The notes under the pieces were generated by a model. That model was not told where the DNA came from, searched no databases, and worked only from the letters and a program-made list of their open reading frames with translations. From Azophilus sp964572185 (GTDB lineage: Bacteria; Pseudomonadota; Gammaproteobacteria; Pseudomonadales; Azotimanducaceae), in the NCBI GenBank assembly GCA_964572185.1, contig CAZNFI010000015.1, positions 1-28,348 of the forward strand: DNA of 28,348 nt, in the 5' to 3' direction. Both the position numbers and the translations under genes were made by a program. Below, piece by piece: positions 1 to 8,641 of the stretch. Positions within the stretch are counted from its first letter, which is position 1. Each line of letters opens with the position of its first letter.

Positions 1-227
1 ATGTCGAACAGGTCCCCCACCACGGGCTGCAGGGCGGCAATGCGGTCGTCGTAGACCCCGGCCTGCATGACCTCGAGCAGCAATGCATGGAAACCGTCCA
101 CCTTGGCGTTGACCGCCTGTGCATCCACGCCGCCAGCTTCGGGAGCCGGTGCCGCGGAGCCCGCCATCACCGGCGCCAACGCCGCCAACGCCAGACCCAG
201 CCAGGCCATGGTCAAGCGCCTCGTCAT
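1..227 (-). CDS. MlaC/Ttg2D-like periplasmic protein, N-terminal part
   Basis: This is the first 75 codons of a gene that runs off the left edge of the window. The ATG at 227-225 overlaps the dctM stop in an ATGA arrangement, which implies translational coupling. Residues 1-23 form a signal peptide with a basic start, an Ala/Leu-rich core and an Ala-Gly-Ser-Ala end. After it come a helix resembling 'FHALLLEVMQAG' and then 'LQPVVGDLFD'. This is the usual opening of the MlaC/Ttg2 (toluene tolerance, HpnM-like) family, whose members carry phospholipids or other lipids across the periplasm. Only the N-terminus is visible, so the family call is an inference. Its place as the last gene of a TRAP operon is unusual and suggests a hydrophobic TRAP substrate. 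Confidence 0.6.
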   Translation of the reverse strand, partial: MTRRLTMAWLGLALAALAPVMAGSAAPAPEAGGVDAQAVNAKVDGFHALLLEVMQAGVYDDRIAALQPVVGDLFD

Positions 228-1504
228 CGCACCAGCACCAGCGAAAACCAGGGCACGTAGGTGATCAGCGCCAAGGCGATCAACAGCACCACCATGAATG
301 GCCAGCAGGCCGCGTACAGCTCCAGAATCGGCTTGCGGAACCGGTAACTGGCAATGAACAGGTTCATGCCCACCGGCGGCGTAAAATAGCCAATCTGCAT
401 GTTGGCGAGAAAAATGATGCCGAGATGTATCGGATGAATGCCATATCCTACCGCCGCCGGCAATATCAGCGGCACCATGATGACCAGTGCGGAGAAAATG
501 TCGAGCATGGCGCCCAGTGCCAGCAGCAGCAGGTTCAGCAGCAGCAGGAAGGTAACGGCGCTGTCGATGTGGCTCTGCATGAACTCGAACAGCCGTTGCG
601 GCACCTCGGCATCGACCAAAAAGTTGGTGAATGCCAGCGCAACGCCCAGCACCAGCAGAATGCCGCCGACCATGACCATGGCATCGATGGCGATGCGCGG
701 CAATTGCCGCATGCCGATGTCGCGGTACAGCCACACCTGGGCAATCGTCACGTACAGCGCGGTAACGGCCGCGGCTTCGGAAATGGCGAAGTAGCCGGAG
801 TAGATACCCCCAAGCACCACCAGCGGCAGGGGCAGTTCCCATCGGGCAGCGACCAGCGCCCGGCCGACCGCCGGCCAGCGGAAGGGCGTCCTCGGAACCT
901 TGCCGCCACGGTGCAGCCACAGCGTCCAGCCGACCAGGCAGGCGAGCATCAACAGCAGCGGTACGACGCCGGCCACGAACAGCTCGACGATGGTGAACGG
1001 TTCGCCGATTCCCAGTTGCTGAACGATGATGCCGTACAAAATCAGTGGCACCGATGGCACCAGCAGCAGCCCCAGGCTGCCCGAAGTGGTCACCAGCCCC
1101 AGGCTGAAGCGCTCGCCGAAGCCGGCTTTCCTGAGCGCCGGCAGCAGCAGCGCGCCAAGCGCCACAATGGTCACCCCGGAAGCGCCGGTAAGAGCCGTGA
1201 ACACCGCGCAGACCACGAAACCGACCACGGCGAGCCCGCTCGGCAGCCAGCCGAACAGGCTCTGCACCAGCGCCACCAGCCGCTCGGAGGTCCTGGATTC
1301 GGAAAGCACATAGCCGGCAAAGGTAAACAGCGGCAGCGCCACCAGCAGCGGCGTGTCGACGATGCGGTACACCTCGATGGCAACGATGGCCAGGTCGATG
1401 TCGGCGGCCAGGAATCCCAGCATGGCCGCGCCCATCAGCACTGCCACCAGTGGAGCGCCGGCCAGTGCCGCCAGCAGAACGGCAATGATCCCCAGCCAGA
1501 TCAA
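224..1504 (-). CDS. dctM: TRAP transporter large permease (DctM)
   Basis: A 426-residue, almost wholly hydrophobic protein of normal length for DctM, the membrane subunit that drives sodium-coupled uptake in TRAP transporters. The start 'MIWLGIIAVLLA' and the conserved loops 'TALTGASGVTIVALGALLLPALRKAG' (residues about 113-138) and, near residues 343-368, 'HLGIIFLANMQIGYFTPPVGMNLFIA' are typical. The start codon is TTG at 1504-1502; its last bases overlap the TGA stop of dctQ (TTGA), and no Shine-Dalgarno is visible. Expression is therefore probably coupled to dctQ. It works with DctQ and the upstream periplasmic binding protein. Confidence 0.93.
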   Translation of the reverse strand: MIWLGIIAVLLAALAGAPLVAVLMGAAMLGFLAADIDLAIVAIEVYRIVDTPLLVALPLFTFAGYVLSESRTSERLVALVQSLFGWLPSGLAVVGFVVCAVFTALTGASGVTIVALGALLLPALRKAGFGERFSLGLVTTSGSLGLLLVPSVPLILYGIIVQQLGIGEPFTIVELFVAGVVPLLLMLACLVGWTLWLHRGGKVPRTPFRWPAVGRALVAARWELPLPLVVLGGIYSGYFAISEAAAVTALYVTIAQVWLYRDIGMRQLPRIAIDAMVMVGGILLVLGVALAFTNFLVDAEVPQRLFEFMQSHIDSAVTFLLLLNLLLLALGAMLDIFSALVIMVPLILPAAVGYGIHPIHLGIIFLANMQIGYFTPPVGMNLFIASYRFRKPILELYAACWPFMVVLLIALALITYVPWFSLVLVR

Positions 1505-1983
1505 GGCGGATCGATCGCGTGCATCAGGTAACGCAGGCTCATCACGCCGGCCCCTACCGGCAGTATCGCCTCGCAGACCCAGGCCGGCACCGAGGCGAAG
1601 GCAATGACCCCGTCCTCATATTCAAAGCGCACGAACTTGAAGCTGAACCAGGCGAATACCGCCAGCACCAGGCAGGTGAATGCGCAGGCGAAGCGCTGCA
1701 GCAGGGGGCGCCAGGCATCGCCGACAAACCGCGAGACGATGTCGATGCGGATATGGTCGTCGTTGCGCGATGCCACCATGGCGCCCGCCATGGCGCCCCA
1801 AAGCACCAGCACGCGCACCAGCGCATCGCCCCACATCAGCCCGGTATCGAAGAAGTTGCGGGCAATGACCTGCCAGGCGGCCAGCAGCATCATGGCCGCG
1901 AGCACGCCGACCAGCATGGTGCTCTCTACCAGACGCAGCAGGGCCGCGGTTCGCTTGATGGCCTTTATGGGTGCCGCGGTCAT
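1501..1983 (-). CDS. dctQ: TRAP transporter small permease (DctQ)
   Basis: A 160-residue protein with four predicted membrane segments (about residues 20-42, 53-73, 88-115 and 130-152). It contains the DctQ-type stretch 'WQVIARNFFDTGLMWGDALVRVLVLW' followed by 'DDHIRIDIV' (about residues 74-84), the usual signature of the small TRAP membrane subunit. It overlaps dctM by four bases. It is separated from the substrate-binding gene by 163 bases, in which the minus strand carries a TATACT hexamer (2095-2090) that could be a -10 box; no good -35 accompanies it. The role is inferred from family and neighbours. Confidence 0.9.
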   Translation of the reverse strand: MTAAPIKAIKRTAALLRLVESTMLVGVLAAMMLLAAWQVIARNFFDTGLMWGDALVRVLVLWGAMAGAMVASRNDDHIRIDIVSRFVGDAWRPLLQRFACAFTCLVLAVFAWFSFKFVRFEYEDGVIAFASVPAWVCEAILPVGAGVMSLRYLMHAIDPP

Positions 1984-2146
1984 CGACTTCTCTGACCTGA
2001 TGTTGTGCTCTGGGGTTCCAGCATTTCAGCGCGCAATCGCAGCGTGCCTGGTGCAATGCCTGTTCGTCGGCAGCGGCTGCAGGGCCGCCAGTATATTGCA
2101 GTCGTGCGCCCGGGGCAGGGCCTGACGGGAGCGGCGCAATCGCCGG

Positions 2147-3175
2147 TCAGTCGCCGGCCGCTCGAAATGCTTCCAGGTGGCCCAACAGCTCCTGAAAGAC
2201 CGGGTCGGTTATGTAACCCTGCTCGACCATGCGCAGCGACGCCAGGTCCGCCAGTTCCTGCCATTCCAGCCGTTGCGCGGCTTCGGTAGCGTGCCACTTG
2301 AGCCCCTGGTTCCTGAGCGCCGCCGAAGCCTGTTCGTGATCGTCGCGGCTGCGCGCGTTGACCTGATCGACGACCTTGCCCATCACCCGCCGCAACACCG
2401 CGCGGTCTGCCTCCTTAAGCCGCTCGAAGGAGCGATTCGCCACAGCCAGCAACCCGTAAACGTACACCATGGGTAAATCCATGACATGCTCGAGTTGCGT
2501 GTGCCACTGCAAGGCAACAGCGGCTACCGGCGGGGTCGCCACACTGTCGATCAAGCCGGTTTGCAGCCCGCCCAGCACATCGGCTATCGGCAGGGGTATG
2601 GGCGCGATGCCGAAGGCCGCGAATGCCTGTACCGAACCCGGGTCGTTGTCCGGCACCCAGACCTTCAGGGCCCGGGCATCGTTCACGCCGGTGATGACCG
2701 ATCGGGACATGGCGTGGGCAAACCCCACCTCCGCGATCCCGAAGGAGACGAAGCCCTTTTCCGCCAGGCCGCTGAGCAATCGCTGGTCCATGCGCTCGCG
2801 CACATAGTCCGCCTCGGCGGCCGAGCGAAAGGCCATGGGCATGCCGTAGAGACCGATGTCCGGATAGGTTTGCACCAGTGCCCCCGAGGTCACCACGGCA
2901 CCGTGCAACTGCCCGACCCGAATCTTGCGCAGCACCGCCTTGTCGTCACCCATGACGCCGCCGGGGTAGAACTTGAACGACACCCTGCCCCCGGTCTCGT
3001 CCTCGACCTGCCGGGCACCATCGCGCAGCAGTTTCATCCACACCGACCCTTCGGGGGAGAGCGTGGCAATCTTCAACGCCGCCGCCGGAGCGGTCCCGGC
3101 AACAGCCAGGCCGAAGACACCAATCAACACCAGCACCAATCGGCGCAATCCGGGCACCTGCGCCCGCCGGCCCAT
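2147..3175 (-). CDS. TRAP substrate-binding protein (DctP/TatP type)
   Basis: Periplasmic ligand-binding subunit of the TRAP system. From the ATG at 3175 it is 342 residues. A signal peptide (basic 'RRAQVPGLRR', then 'LVLVLIGVFGLAVAG', cleavage near AAA) is followed by 'LKIATLSPEGSVWMKLLRDGARQVEDETGGRV', the classic DctP N-terminus. The stretches 'LKVWVPDNDPGSVQAFAAFGIAPIPLP' and 'LQTGLIDSVATPPVAAVALQW' fit the ligand-binding fold. In-frame ATGs at 3256 and 3277 lie nearer the tatT stop but would put an uncharacteristic 27- to 34-residue leader before the signal peptide, so 3175 is preferred. The adjacent tatT marks this as a TatP-type protein. The substrate is unknown. Confidence 0.9.
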   Translation of the reverse strand: MGRRAQVPGLRRLVLVLIGVFGLAVAGTAPAAALKIATLSPEGSVWMKLLRDGARQVEDETGGRVSFKFYPGGVMGDDKAVLRKIRVGQLHGAVVTSGALVQTYPDIGLYGMPMAFRSAAEADYVRERMDQRLLSGLAEKGFVSFGIAEVGFAHAMSRSVITGVNDARALKVWVPDNDPGSVQAFAAFGIAPIPLPIADVLGGLQTGLIDSVATPPVAAVALQWHTQLEHVMDLPMVYVYGLLAVANRSFERLKEADRAVLRRVMGKVVDQVNARSRDDHEQASAALRNQGLKWHATEAAQRLEWQELADLASLRMVEQGYITDPVFQELLGHLEAFRAAGD

Positions 3176-3263
3176 GGCGTCCCGTGTCGTCCGCGACCGG
3201 GCGCGCCGGCAGCGGGCCGTTCCCGGGCCACTCCCGGGCTGTTCGAGCGTAGTCATGGTTCGG

Positions 3264-4133
3264 TCAGAAATAGTCATCGGCAGAATCCAGCAATTCCACT
3301 GCGCGCTGCCGCGCAACGGCGTTCATCAAGCGCAACTCCGGCAGGTCGTCCGCCGCCGCCAGCACCTCGTGCAGCAGCCGGTCATGCAACGGCCGGTCGA
3401 AAACAAGCCTGGCGTATTGATCGGCAAACATCACCTTGGTGAGCAGGTGGCGCCCCTCCGACAGGGCAATGGCCCGCTCGAAATGATACCTGCCGATTTC
3501 CGGCCTGCCGCCGAGCGCCGGCGGCAGCAGTACCTCGAAAACGCCCAGGTACAGATGCGGGCCGCCGTAGTCGTAGCTCTCATCGAGGTCGGCGACGCGA
3601 CTGATCAGCGCCTTGACCCGCGCCAGTTCGGCAATGGCGTTGAAATCGTCGCTGTTTGCCTGGATCCAGCCGGCCCAACTGGTGGCCAGGCCGTAGATCA
3701 GCGGCACGTCCCCGCGCTCGAGCCCCGCCACCCACCGTTCGAACTCGTCATAGGGACGGTTCAACACGCCGCAGCCGTCCCTGACGCCCAGGCACACCGC
3801 CCGCGCCGCCAGTGACCGTGCCTTGGCGGACATGATGCGGGCGCGGTCGGCATCGCCAACGAAAGCGCCGGCATAGGCAGAATTGAGCAACGCCGCCTGG
3901 GCCAGCAGGGCTTCGTTGTCGGGCGTGCTCTTGAGCAGACCGTCGATCAGGATCAGGTAGGCGGGCGCGCCTTCGCGCACCACGTCCACATCGGGATTCT
4001 CGAGGATGGCCGCCGACAGGTCAGCGGCAAGTTGTTCGGTGACATTGGAGATCAGCGTGGAACACCCGGCGGCGCCCATGGCTACCATTGCCATCGACAG
4101 GCTCGCCAGCGCGTGTCGCACGGCATCCCGCAT
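3264..4133 (-). CDS. TRAP T-component lipoprotein (TatT family)
   Basis: A 289-residue protein starting with a signal peptide that ends in a lipobox-like Ala-Ala-Gly-Cys-Ser (Cys about residue 24), so it is probably an outer- or inner-membrane-anchored lipoprotein. The rest is helical and TPR-like: 'DNEALLAQAALLNSAYAGAFV', 'LGRPEIGRYHFERAIALSEG' style repeats, and 'GGPHLYLGVFEVLLPPALGG'. These are hallmarks of TatT (TP0956-like), a water-soluble partner of certain TRAP binding proteins thought to form a trimer with a hydrophobic pore. It is the first gene of the TRAP operon, which supports the assignment. The family role is known only in part and the ligand is unknown. Confidence 0.85.
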   Translation of the reverse strand: MRDAVRHALASLSMAMVAMGAAGCSTLISNVTEQLAADLSAAILENPDVDVVREGAPAYLILIDGLLKSTPDNEALLAQAALLNSAYAGAFVGDADRARIMSAKARSLAARAVCLGVRDGCGVLNRPYDEFERWVAGLERGDVPLIYGLATSWAGWIQANSDDFNAIAELARVKALISRVADLDESYDYGGPHLYLGVFEVLLPPALGGRPEIGRYHFERAIALSEGRHLLTKVMFADQYARLVFDRPLHDRLLHEVLAAADDLPELRLMNAVARQRAVELLDSADDYF

Positions 4134-4194
4134 TCAAGCGCTCGATCCGACCCGGCCGGCCGGTGCCAATCCGAAAAACAACCTCTTCATTGCG

Positions 4195-4236
4195 CTCACT
4201 CCGGGCATAGCCTGAATCCTCACTCCGGACAGGATT
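4195..4236. repeat. Spaced direct repeat with small hairpin upstream of the TRAP operon
   Basis: The 10-mer ctcactccgg occurs at 4195-4204 and again at 4219-4228, a period of 24 bases. The second copy lies inside a hairpin with arms aatcct (4215-4220) and aggatt (4231-4236). It sits in the 292-base divergent region between tatT (minus) and the hydrolase gene (plus), where an operator could lie. It could equally be part of a dispersed intergenic repeat. No function is shown. Confidence 0.35.
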
Positions 4237-4425
4237 CGTGACCTGGCTCCGGGCACACAGCCCGCGCATCCTCCAAACCAGACCAACCCGTGTCAAGGAC
4301 GGCGTCTTCGACGGCGCCACCCGATCCGGCGCATGCTCCCGTTCGTGCCCGCGGAACCGGGCCTCAACCGCACCCCGGCGCTTCGCGAAGCTGCTAACAT
4401 GCGCGCTTTTTGAACATCGACCGCC

Positions 4426-5307
4426 ATGCCGAGTTTTCCAAGCGGCAGCCTGAACCTCTACTACGAGCAATGGGGCTCCCGGGCAGACCCGCCGCTGCTG
4501 CTGATTCACGGGCTTTCCTGCCAGATCATTCACTGGCCGGCCGCCTTCATCAAAGCGCTTACCGACTCCGGTTACCGGGTGATCGCCATGGACAACCGCG
4601 ACATCGGCCTGTCAGACCAGGTGGACGCGCCGGTGCCGGCGCTGCTCGACATCCTGACTGACCCGACAGCGCAGCCCTGCCCCTATACCCTGAGTGACAT
4701 GGCTGGCGATGTGGCGGCGCTGCTCGATCACCTCGGCCAGGCGGGGGCGCACATCGTCGGTCTGTCCATGGGCGGGATGATCGCCCAGACATTGGCCATC
4801 GAGCACCCACAGCGATGCTTCAGCCTCACTTCCATCATGTCGTCGAGCGGCAACCCGGAATTGCCCCAGGGCGATGAAGAGGTCAGAACGGCATTCGCGG
4901 CGCCGCTGCCGCAGGACCGGTCAGCGGCGATCGCCCAGTATCAGAACGCCTGGAAGGCGGCGGGCGGCCCACACTTCGATTCCACGCAGGTGGGGCTGGC
5001 GCGCCTGTCGGAACAGGCCATCGACCGGGGTTTCCCGGCCGATGGGTTCGCCCGGCAGTTGCTGGCGATCCTGCACCAGGAAGACCGCCGCACGGCCCTG
5101 GCGAATTGCAATGTACCGGCGCTGGTGATCCACGGCAGCGCCGACCTGCTTGTGCCGCTGGAAGCCGGCGCCGACACGGCCAATGCGCTGGCCAACGGGC
5201 GCCTGGCGGTCGTGGAAAAAATGGGCCACGACCTGCCCGACCCGCTACTGCCCGAGCTTGCCGGGCTCATCGTCGAACACCTGGGCTCGGTGCAGGCCAC
5301 CCGCTAG
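4426..5307 (+). CDS. Alpha/beta hydrolase
   Basis: A 293-residue single-domain hydrolase of the esterase/RdmC-like type. The oxyanion strand 'PPLLLIHGLSCQIIHWPA' (residues 22-39) is followed by 'VIAMDNRDIGLSD', the nucleophile elbow Gly-Leu-Ser-Met-Gly-Gly with Ser114, a late-strand acid in 'VIHGSADLLVP' (Asp240) and 'KMGHDLP' with His268, giving a complete catalytic triad. No signal peptide is seen, so it is cytoplasmic. It stands alone, divergent from the TRAP operon. An ester or lactone substrate is plausible but not determined by sequence. Confidence 0.9.
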   Translation: MPSFPSGSLNLYYEQWGSRADPPLLLIHGLSCQIIHWPAAFIKALTDSGYRVIAMDNRDIGLSDQVDAPVPALLDILTDPTAQPCPYTLSDMAGDVAALLDHLGQAGAHIVGLSMGGMIAQTLAIEHPQRCFSLTSIMSSSGNPELPQGDEEVRTAFAAPLPQDRSAAIAQYQNAWKAAGGPHFDSTQVGLARLSEQAIDRGFPADGFARQLLAILHQEDRRTALANCNVPALVIHGSADLLVPLEAGADTANALANGRLAVVEKMGHDLPDPLLPELAGLIVEHLGSVQATR

Positions 5308-5365
5308 CATTTCAGGATGGAGAGCGCCACGGCGGCTTCGGCTCCGCGCCGCCTGAAGTCGCGAT

Positions 5366-5423
5366 GCGCCGGTGCCAGGCACGCTCCCGTTCGGCGTGGA
5401 TTCGAGTGCGTCGGCACCGGCGC
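5366..5423. repeat. Inverted repeat with 11-base perfect arms
   Basis: Arms gcgccggtgcc (5366-5376) and ggcaccggcgc (5413-5423) are perfect complements around a 36-base loop, in which gcac/gtgc can extend the stem. A smaller GGCGGC/GCCGCC hairpin lies just upstream near 5330-5353. The element sits in the 216-base gap after the hydrolase gene and before the cfa promoter. It may be a bidirectional transcript-end structure or a REP-like repeat. There is no T-tract. Confidence 0.5.
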
Positions 5424-5473
5424 AAGACCGCAATGACATCCGTTCTCGCGACACCGGCACCCCCGCCGACCTC

Positions 5474-5502
5474 TTGCACGAGTTGCCCTGCGACTTTATA
5501 AC
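5474..5502 (+). promoter_or_regulatory. Sigma-70-like promoter of cfa
   Basis: TTGCAC (5474-5479), a 17-base spacer, and TATAAC (5497-5502). The -10 matches 5 of 6 consensus positions and the -35 keeps TTG. A start of transcription near 5509 would leave a short leader containing GGGAG ten bases before the cfa ATG. The placement, directly before a gene with no co-directional close neighbour, supports the call. Confidence 0.55.
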
Positions 5503-5523
5503 GTCAATGGGAGCGGTTTCGAC

Positions 5524-6750
5524 ATGAGCTTAAAGAGCTTCGCGCTATTGGAGAAGTTCGTCCGCCAGGGCGAACTTACCGTCATCGACCACCTGGGCAA
5601 CCGTCACATATTCGGGTCCGGAGAGCCCAGGGCAACCATGCGCCTGAATACCCGGTCGGCATTCGCCACTCTGGCGCGCAACCCGCAGTTGCAGCTCGGC
5701 GAGACCTACATGCAACAGTTGTGGGATGTCCCCGACGGCACTCTGCACGACCTGTTGACGCTGTTGCGAATCAACCTGGAATCGGCCGTTTCCGGCAGCC
5801 GGCGCTGGCAACCGCTGCGGGCATTGCTCACTTCCCTGAACGGGCTCGCCAGCAGCCGGCGCAACGTGAGTCACCACTACGATCTTGACGAGCCCCTGTT
5901 CCGCGCCTGCCTGGACAGGGAGATGCATTACTCCTGCGCCTACTTCCGCGATCGCGGCATGACGCTTGAGCAAGCTCAGGTCGCAAAATGTGAACACATC
6001 GCCGCCAAGCTGCAACTGAGCCCTGGCCAGCGCGTACTCGACATCGGCTGCGGCTGGGGCAGCCTGGCCATGCACCTGGCGGCCAACCATGGCGTTTCGG
6101 TCACCGGGTTGACGCTGTCCGCCGAGCAGCTTCGCGTGGCGCGGCAGACGGCCCGCGAGCGCGGCCTCGAAGGCCAGACGGCATTCCGCCTGGAGGACTA
6201 CCGCGAACATGGCGGCACCTACGACCGCATCGTTTCCGTCGGCATGTACGAGCACGTCGGCAGACGCAACGCGCAACGATTCTTCGACTGCGTGCACCAG
6301 CGCCTTGCCGGCGATGGCATCGCCCTGCTGCACACCATCGGCAGTACGGAGCCGCCGACTCCGGTCAATGCCTGGATCCGGCGCCACATCTTTCCCGGCG
6401 GCTACATCCCGTCGCTGTCCGACATCGCGCCGGTGGTGGAACGAACCGGGCTCGTGGCCACGGACATCGAAGTGCTGCGGCGCCACTACGCGTACACGCT
6501 GGCCGAGTGGAACCGGCGCTTTCAGGCCGTGCGCGGCCGTTTCGCGGCAAGCAAAGGGGAGGCGTTCTGCCGCATGTGGGAGTTCTACCTGGTCATCTGC
6601 CAGACGGCCTTCGAGGTCGGTGAACTGGTCGTGCAGCAGTGGCAACTCGCCAAGCACAATCAGGCGGCGCCGATCACCCGCGACTACCTGTACGGCGAAC
6701 CGCGCTCACATTCCGCCGAGCCGTTGCGGCAGGTCGGCACAAACGCGTGA
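5524..6750 (+). CDS. cfa: Cyclopropane-fatty-acyl-phospholipid synthase family methyltransferase
   Basis: A 408-residue SAM-dependent enzyme that adds a methylene (or methyl) group across the double bond of phospholipid acyl chains. The N-terminal lipid-binding region (residues 1-110) is followed by 'VSHHYDLDEPLF' (115-126), 'HYSCAYFRDRG' (135-145) and the SAM-binding loop VLDIGCGWG (171-179). Further conserved stretches are 'IVSVGMYEHVG' and 'FFDCVHQRL', then 'WIRRHIFPGGYIPSL'. Length and order match bacterial CFA synthases. The start ATG is preceded by GGGAG at ten-base spacing and by a good promoter. A methyltransferase making other lipid modifications in the same family remains possible. 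Confidence 0.93.
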   Translation: MSLKSFALLEKFVRQGELTVIDHLGNRHIFGSGEPRATMRLNTRSAFATLARNPQLQLGETYMQQLWDVPDGTLHDLLTLLRINLESAVSGSRRWQPLRALLTSLNGLASSRRNVSHHYDLDEPLFRACLDREMHYSCAYFRDRGMTLEQAQVAKCEHIAAKLQLSPGQRVLDIGCGWGSLAMHLAANHGVSVTGLTLSAEQLRVARQTARERGLEGQTAFRLEDYREHGGTYDRIVSVGMYEHVGRRNAQRFFDCVHQRLAGDGIALLHTIGSTEPPTPVNAWIRRHIFPGGYIPSLSDIAPVVERTGLVATDIEVLRRHYAYTLAEWNRRFQAVRGRFAASKGEAFCRMWEFYLVICQTAFEVGELVVQQWQLAKHNQAAPITRDYLYGEPRSHSAEPLRQVGTNA

Positions 6751-6779
6751 GCGCTACGGGCAATCGCCCAAGGCGCCGC

Positions 6780-7694
6780 TCAGCCCTTGAGGCTTGTCAG
6801 GAACTCCAGCGTGCGCTCGTAAGCCCCTGGCTCCACGTCCATGATCGCGGCATTGAAATCGGTGACGCCGATGTCTTCGAGGCGCTTGATTTCACCTCGC
6901 AGCAGGTTTTCGTCACCGGCGATCGCGATGTCCGCGGGGCCATCCGCCCCTTCCCGGTCGAGCATGGCCCGGTAACTCGGAAGCTGCCCGTACACGGTGA
7001 GATTTTCGGCAATCCTGGCCCTGGCCTCGTCGGGCTTCGTGGTCAGCACCACCGGGTAGCCGCCCACCACCTTCGGCGCCGGCCGGCCTGCCGCAGCGGC
7101 TGCCGCGTTCAGGCGCTTTATGACATGGCCTTCCATGGTCCTGGGTCCCACCATCCAGGTATTGGTGCCGTCCGCGAGTTCTCCGGCGACCTGCAACATG
7201 GCCGGCCCCAGGGCGGCAACCACCACATCCATGTTCTCGGAGCCGGGCACTTCCAGTTGTACGCCGCGTACCTGGAATTCATCGCCGGAGAACCGGGCCG
7301 TCTTGCCCCGCACCAGGGGCATCAGCACGCTTAGGTACTCGCGCATGTGCGCGGCGCGGCGGCTGTAGGACAGGCCGAGCATGGTCTCGATGACGATCTG
7401 GTGGGAAAGCCCGATGCCCAGCGTGAAGCGGCCGTCGCAGGCCGCCTGGGTGGTCAGGGCCTGCTGGGCGATGGCGGTGGGATGGCGCGGATAGGTGGGT
7501 GTCACCGCGGTGCCAAGTCCGATGCGCTGCGTCTCCCGGCCGATCAGGGCCAGAGTCGAAATGGCGTCGAAAGAAAAGATGTTGGCCAGCCAGACGTTGT
7601 CGAGCCCGGCGGCTTCGATGCGTTTCGCCACACCGATGATTTCGTCGAGGGTCGCCCGGGTACCGTCCCCCCCGATCATGGTTCCGATTCGCAA
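6780..7694 (-). CDS. LLM-class F420-dependent oxidoreductase
   Basis: A 304-residue luciferase-like TIM-barrel protein. The start is taken at the TTG at 7694-7692 because AGGAG lies about eight bases upstream and the product then begins 'LRIGTMIGGDG', the usual start of this F420-dependent subfamily. 'LDNVWLANIFSFDAISTLALIG', 'IGLGTAVTPTYPRHPTAIAQQA' and 'GRFTLGIGLSHQ' follow in the expected order. It is likely to use reduced F420 for hydride transfer; the substrate is unknown. It is transcribed away from npdG-cofEDC across a 272-base shared upstream region with a TATATT hexamer at 7736-7731 on its strand. That location strengthens the F420 link. Confidence 0.9.
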   Translation of the reverse strand: MRIGTMIGGDGTRATLDEIIGVAKRIEAAGLDNVWLANIFSFDAISTLALIGRETQRIGLGTAVTPTYPRHPTAIAQQALTTQAACDGRFTLGIGLSHQIVIETMLGLSYSRRAAHMREYLSVLMPLVRGKTARFSGDEFQVRGVQLEVPGSENMDVVVAALGPAMLQVAGELADGTNTWMVGPRTMEGHVIKRLNAAAAAAGRPAPKVVGGYPVVLTTKPDEARARIAENLTVYGQLPSYRAMLDREGADGPADIAIAGDENLLRGEIKRLEDIGVTDFNAAIMDVEPGAYERTLEFLTSLKG

Positions 7695-7966
7695 GATGTA
7701 TCTCCTGCTGCTGTGCAAAAAGGGGAGCACAATATACCAATTGCCGCCGGCGCAGCAGTTGGCCAGCGAAATCCGGCGCCGGGCGTGACAGCCTTGGTCA
7801 TGCGGCGCGCTGTCGCGCCGTACGAACAGAGCGGGGCAACGGCAGGCGGCAAGTCCGCAATGTTGCGGGCCGCGGGCCACGTAGCCGAAAGCTCGTATGG
7901 AACAGGACTATCGATAGGCGGCATAATCCGCGGCCTTTTGCGGCAAACGGGAATTCTGGAGACGAC

Positions 7967-8641
7967 ATGAGCAAGACAGCGGGCAAGGAGTCCATCGCCA
8001 TTCTGGGCGGCACCGGCGACCTGGGCACGGGACTGGCCATCCGCTGGTCGAGAGCCGGCCACCGGATGATCATCGGCTCGCGCACCCTGCCCAAGGCGCA
8101 GAAAGCCGTGGCCAACCTGCACGGCATCAGCCCCGAGACCCCGGCCGATGCCATGGAGAACGGCGATGCGGCCGCGGCCGGGGACATCGTCGTGCTAACC
8201 GTACCCGCCAAGCATCAGTTGTCGACCCTGGCCGGCGTCAAGGACGCGCTGCGCGGCAAGATTCTCATCGATGTCACGGTGCCGCTGGAACCGCCGCGGG
8301 TGGGCACCGTGCAATTGCCGCCCGAGGGCAGTGCCGGCAAGCGCGCCCAGGAATTGCTCGGCCGCAGCGTCATGGTCGTTTCCGCGTTTCAGAACGTGGC
8401 CGCGCACCTGCTGCAGAAAGACGTTCACATCGAGTGCGACGTGCTCGTCGCGGGCAACAGGAGATCGGCGCGCGACAAGGTCATTCAACTGGTGCGCGAA
8501 GCCGGCATGAACGGCTGGCACGCAGGCCCCATCGAAAACGCCGCGGCCGCGGAAGCACTGACCTCGATACTCATCCAGATCAACCGGCGCCACGACATCT
8601 CCCACTCCGGCATCCGCATCGTCGGCCAGGCCGACCACTGA
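7967..8641 (+). CDS. npdG: NADPH-dependent F420 reductase
   Basis: A 224-residue protein of the F420:NADP+ oxidoreductase (Fno/NpdG) type, which passes hydride between NADPH and F420. The Rossmann loop 'IAILGGTGDLGTGLAIRWSRAGH' (residues about 10-32) and 'IIGSR' bind NADP, and 'VVSAFQNVAAHLL' near residue 145 matches the F420-side 'FNNV' region. GGAG five bases before the ATG supports the start. The stop TGA shares one base with the cofE start (TGATG), so the two genes are probably translated together. Confidence 0.93.
   Translation: MSKTAGKESIAILGGTGDLGTGLAIRWSRAGHRMIIGSRTLPKAQKAVANLHGISPETPADAMENGDAAAAGDIVVLTVPAKHQLSTLAGVKDALRGKILIDVTVPLEPPRVGTVQLPPEGSAGKRAQELLGRSVMVVSAFQNVAAHLLQKDVHIECDVLVAGNRRSARDKVIQLVREAGMNGWHAGPIENAAAAEALTSILIQINRRHDISHSGIRIVGQADH

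Noticed and set aside
119..1531. A 470-codon open frame on plus, rich in His, Gln and Arg
   Set aside because: It is antisense to dctM, whose translation is a clear membrane protein; the composition is typical of the complement of hydrophobic coding DNA.
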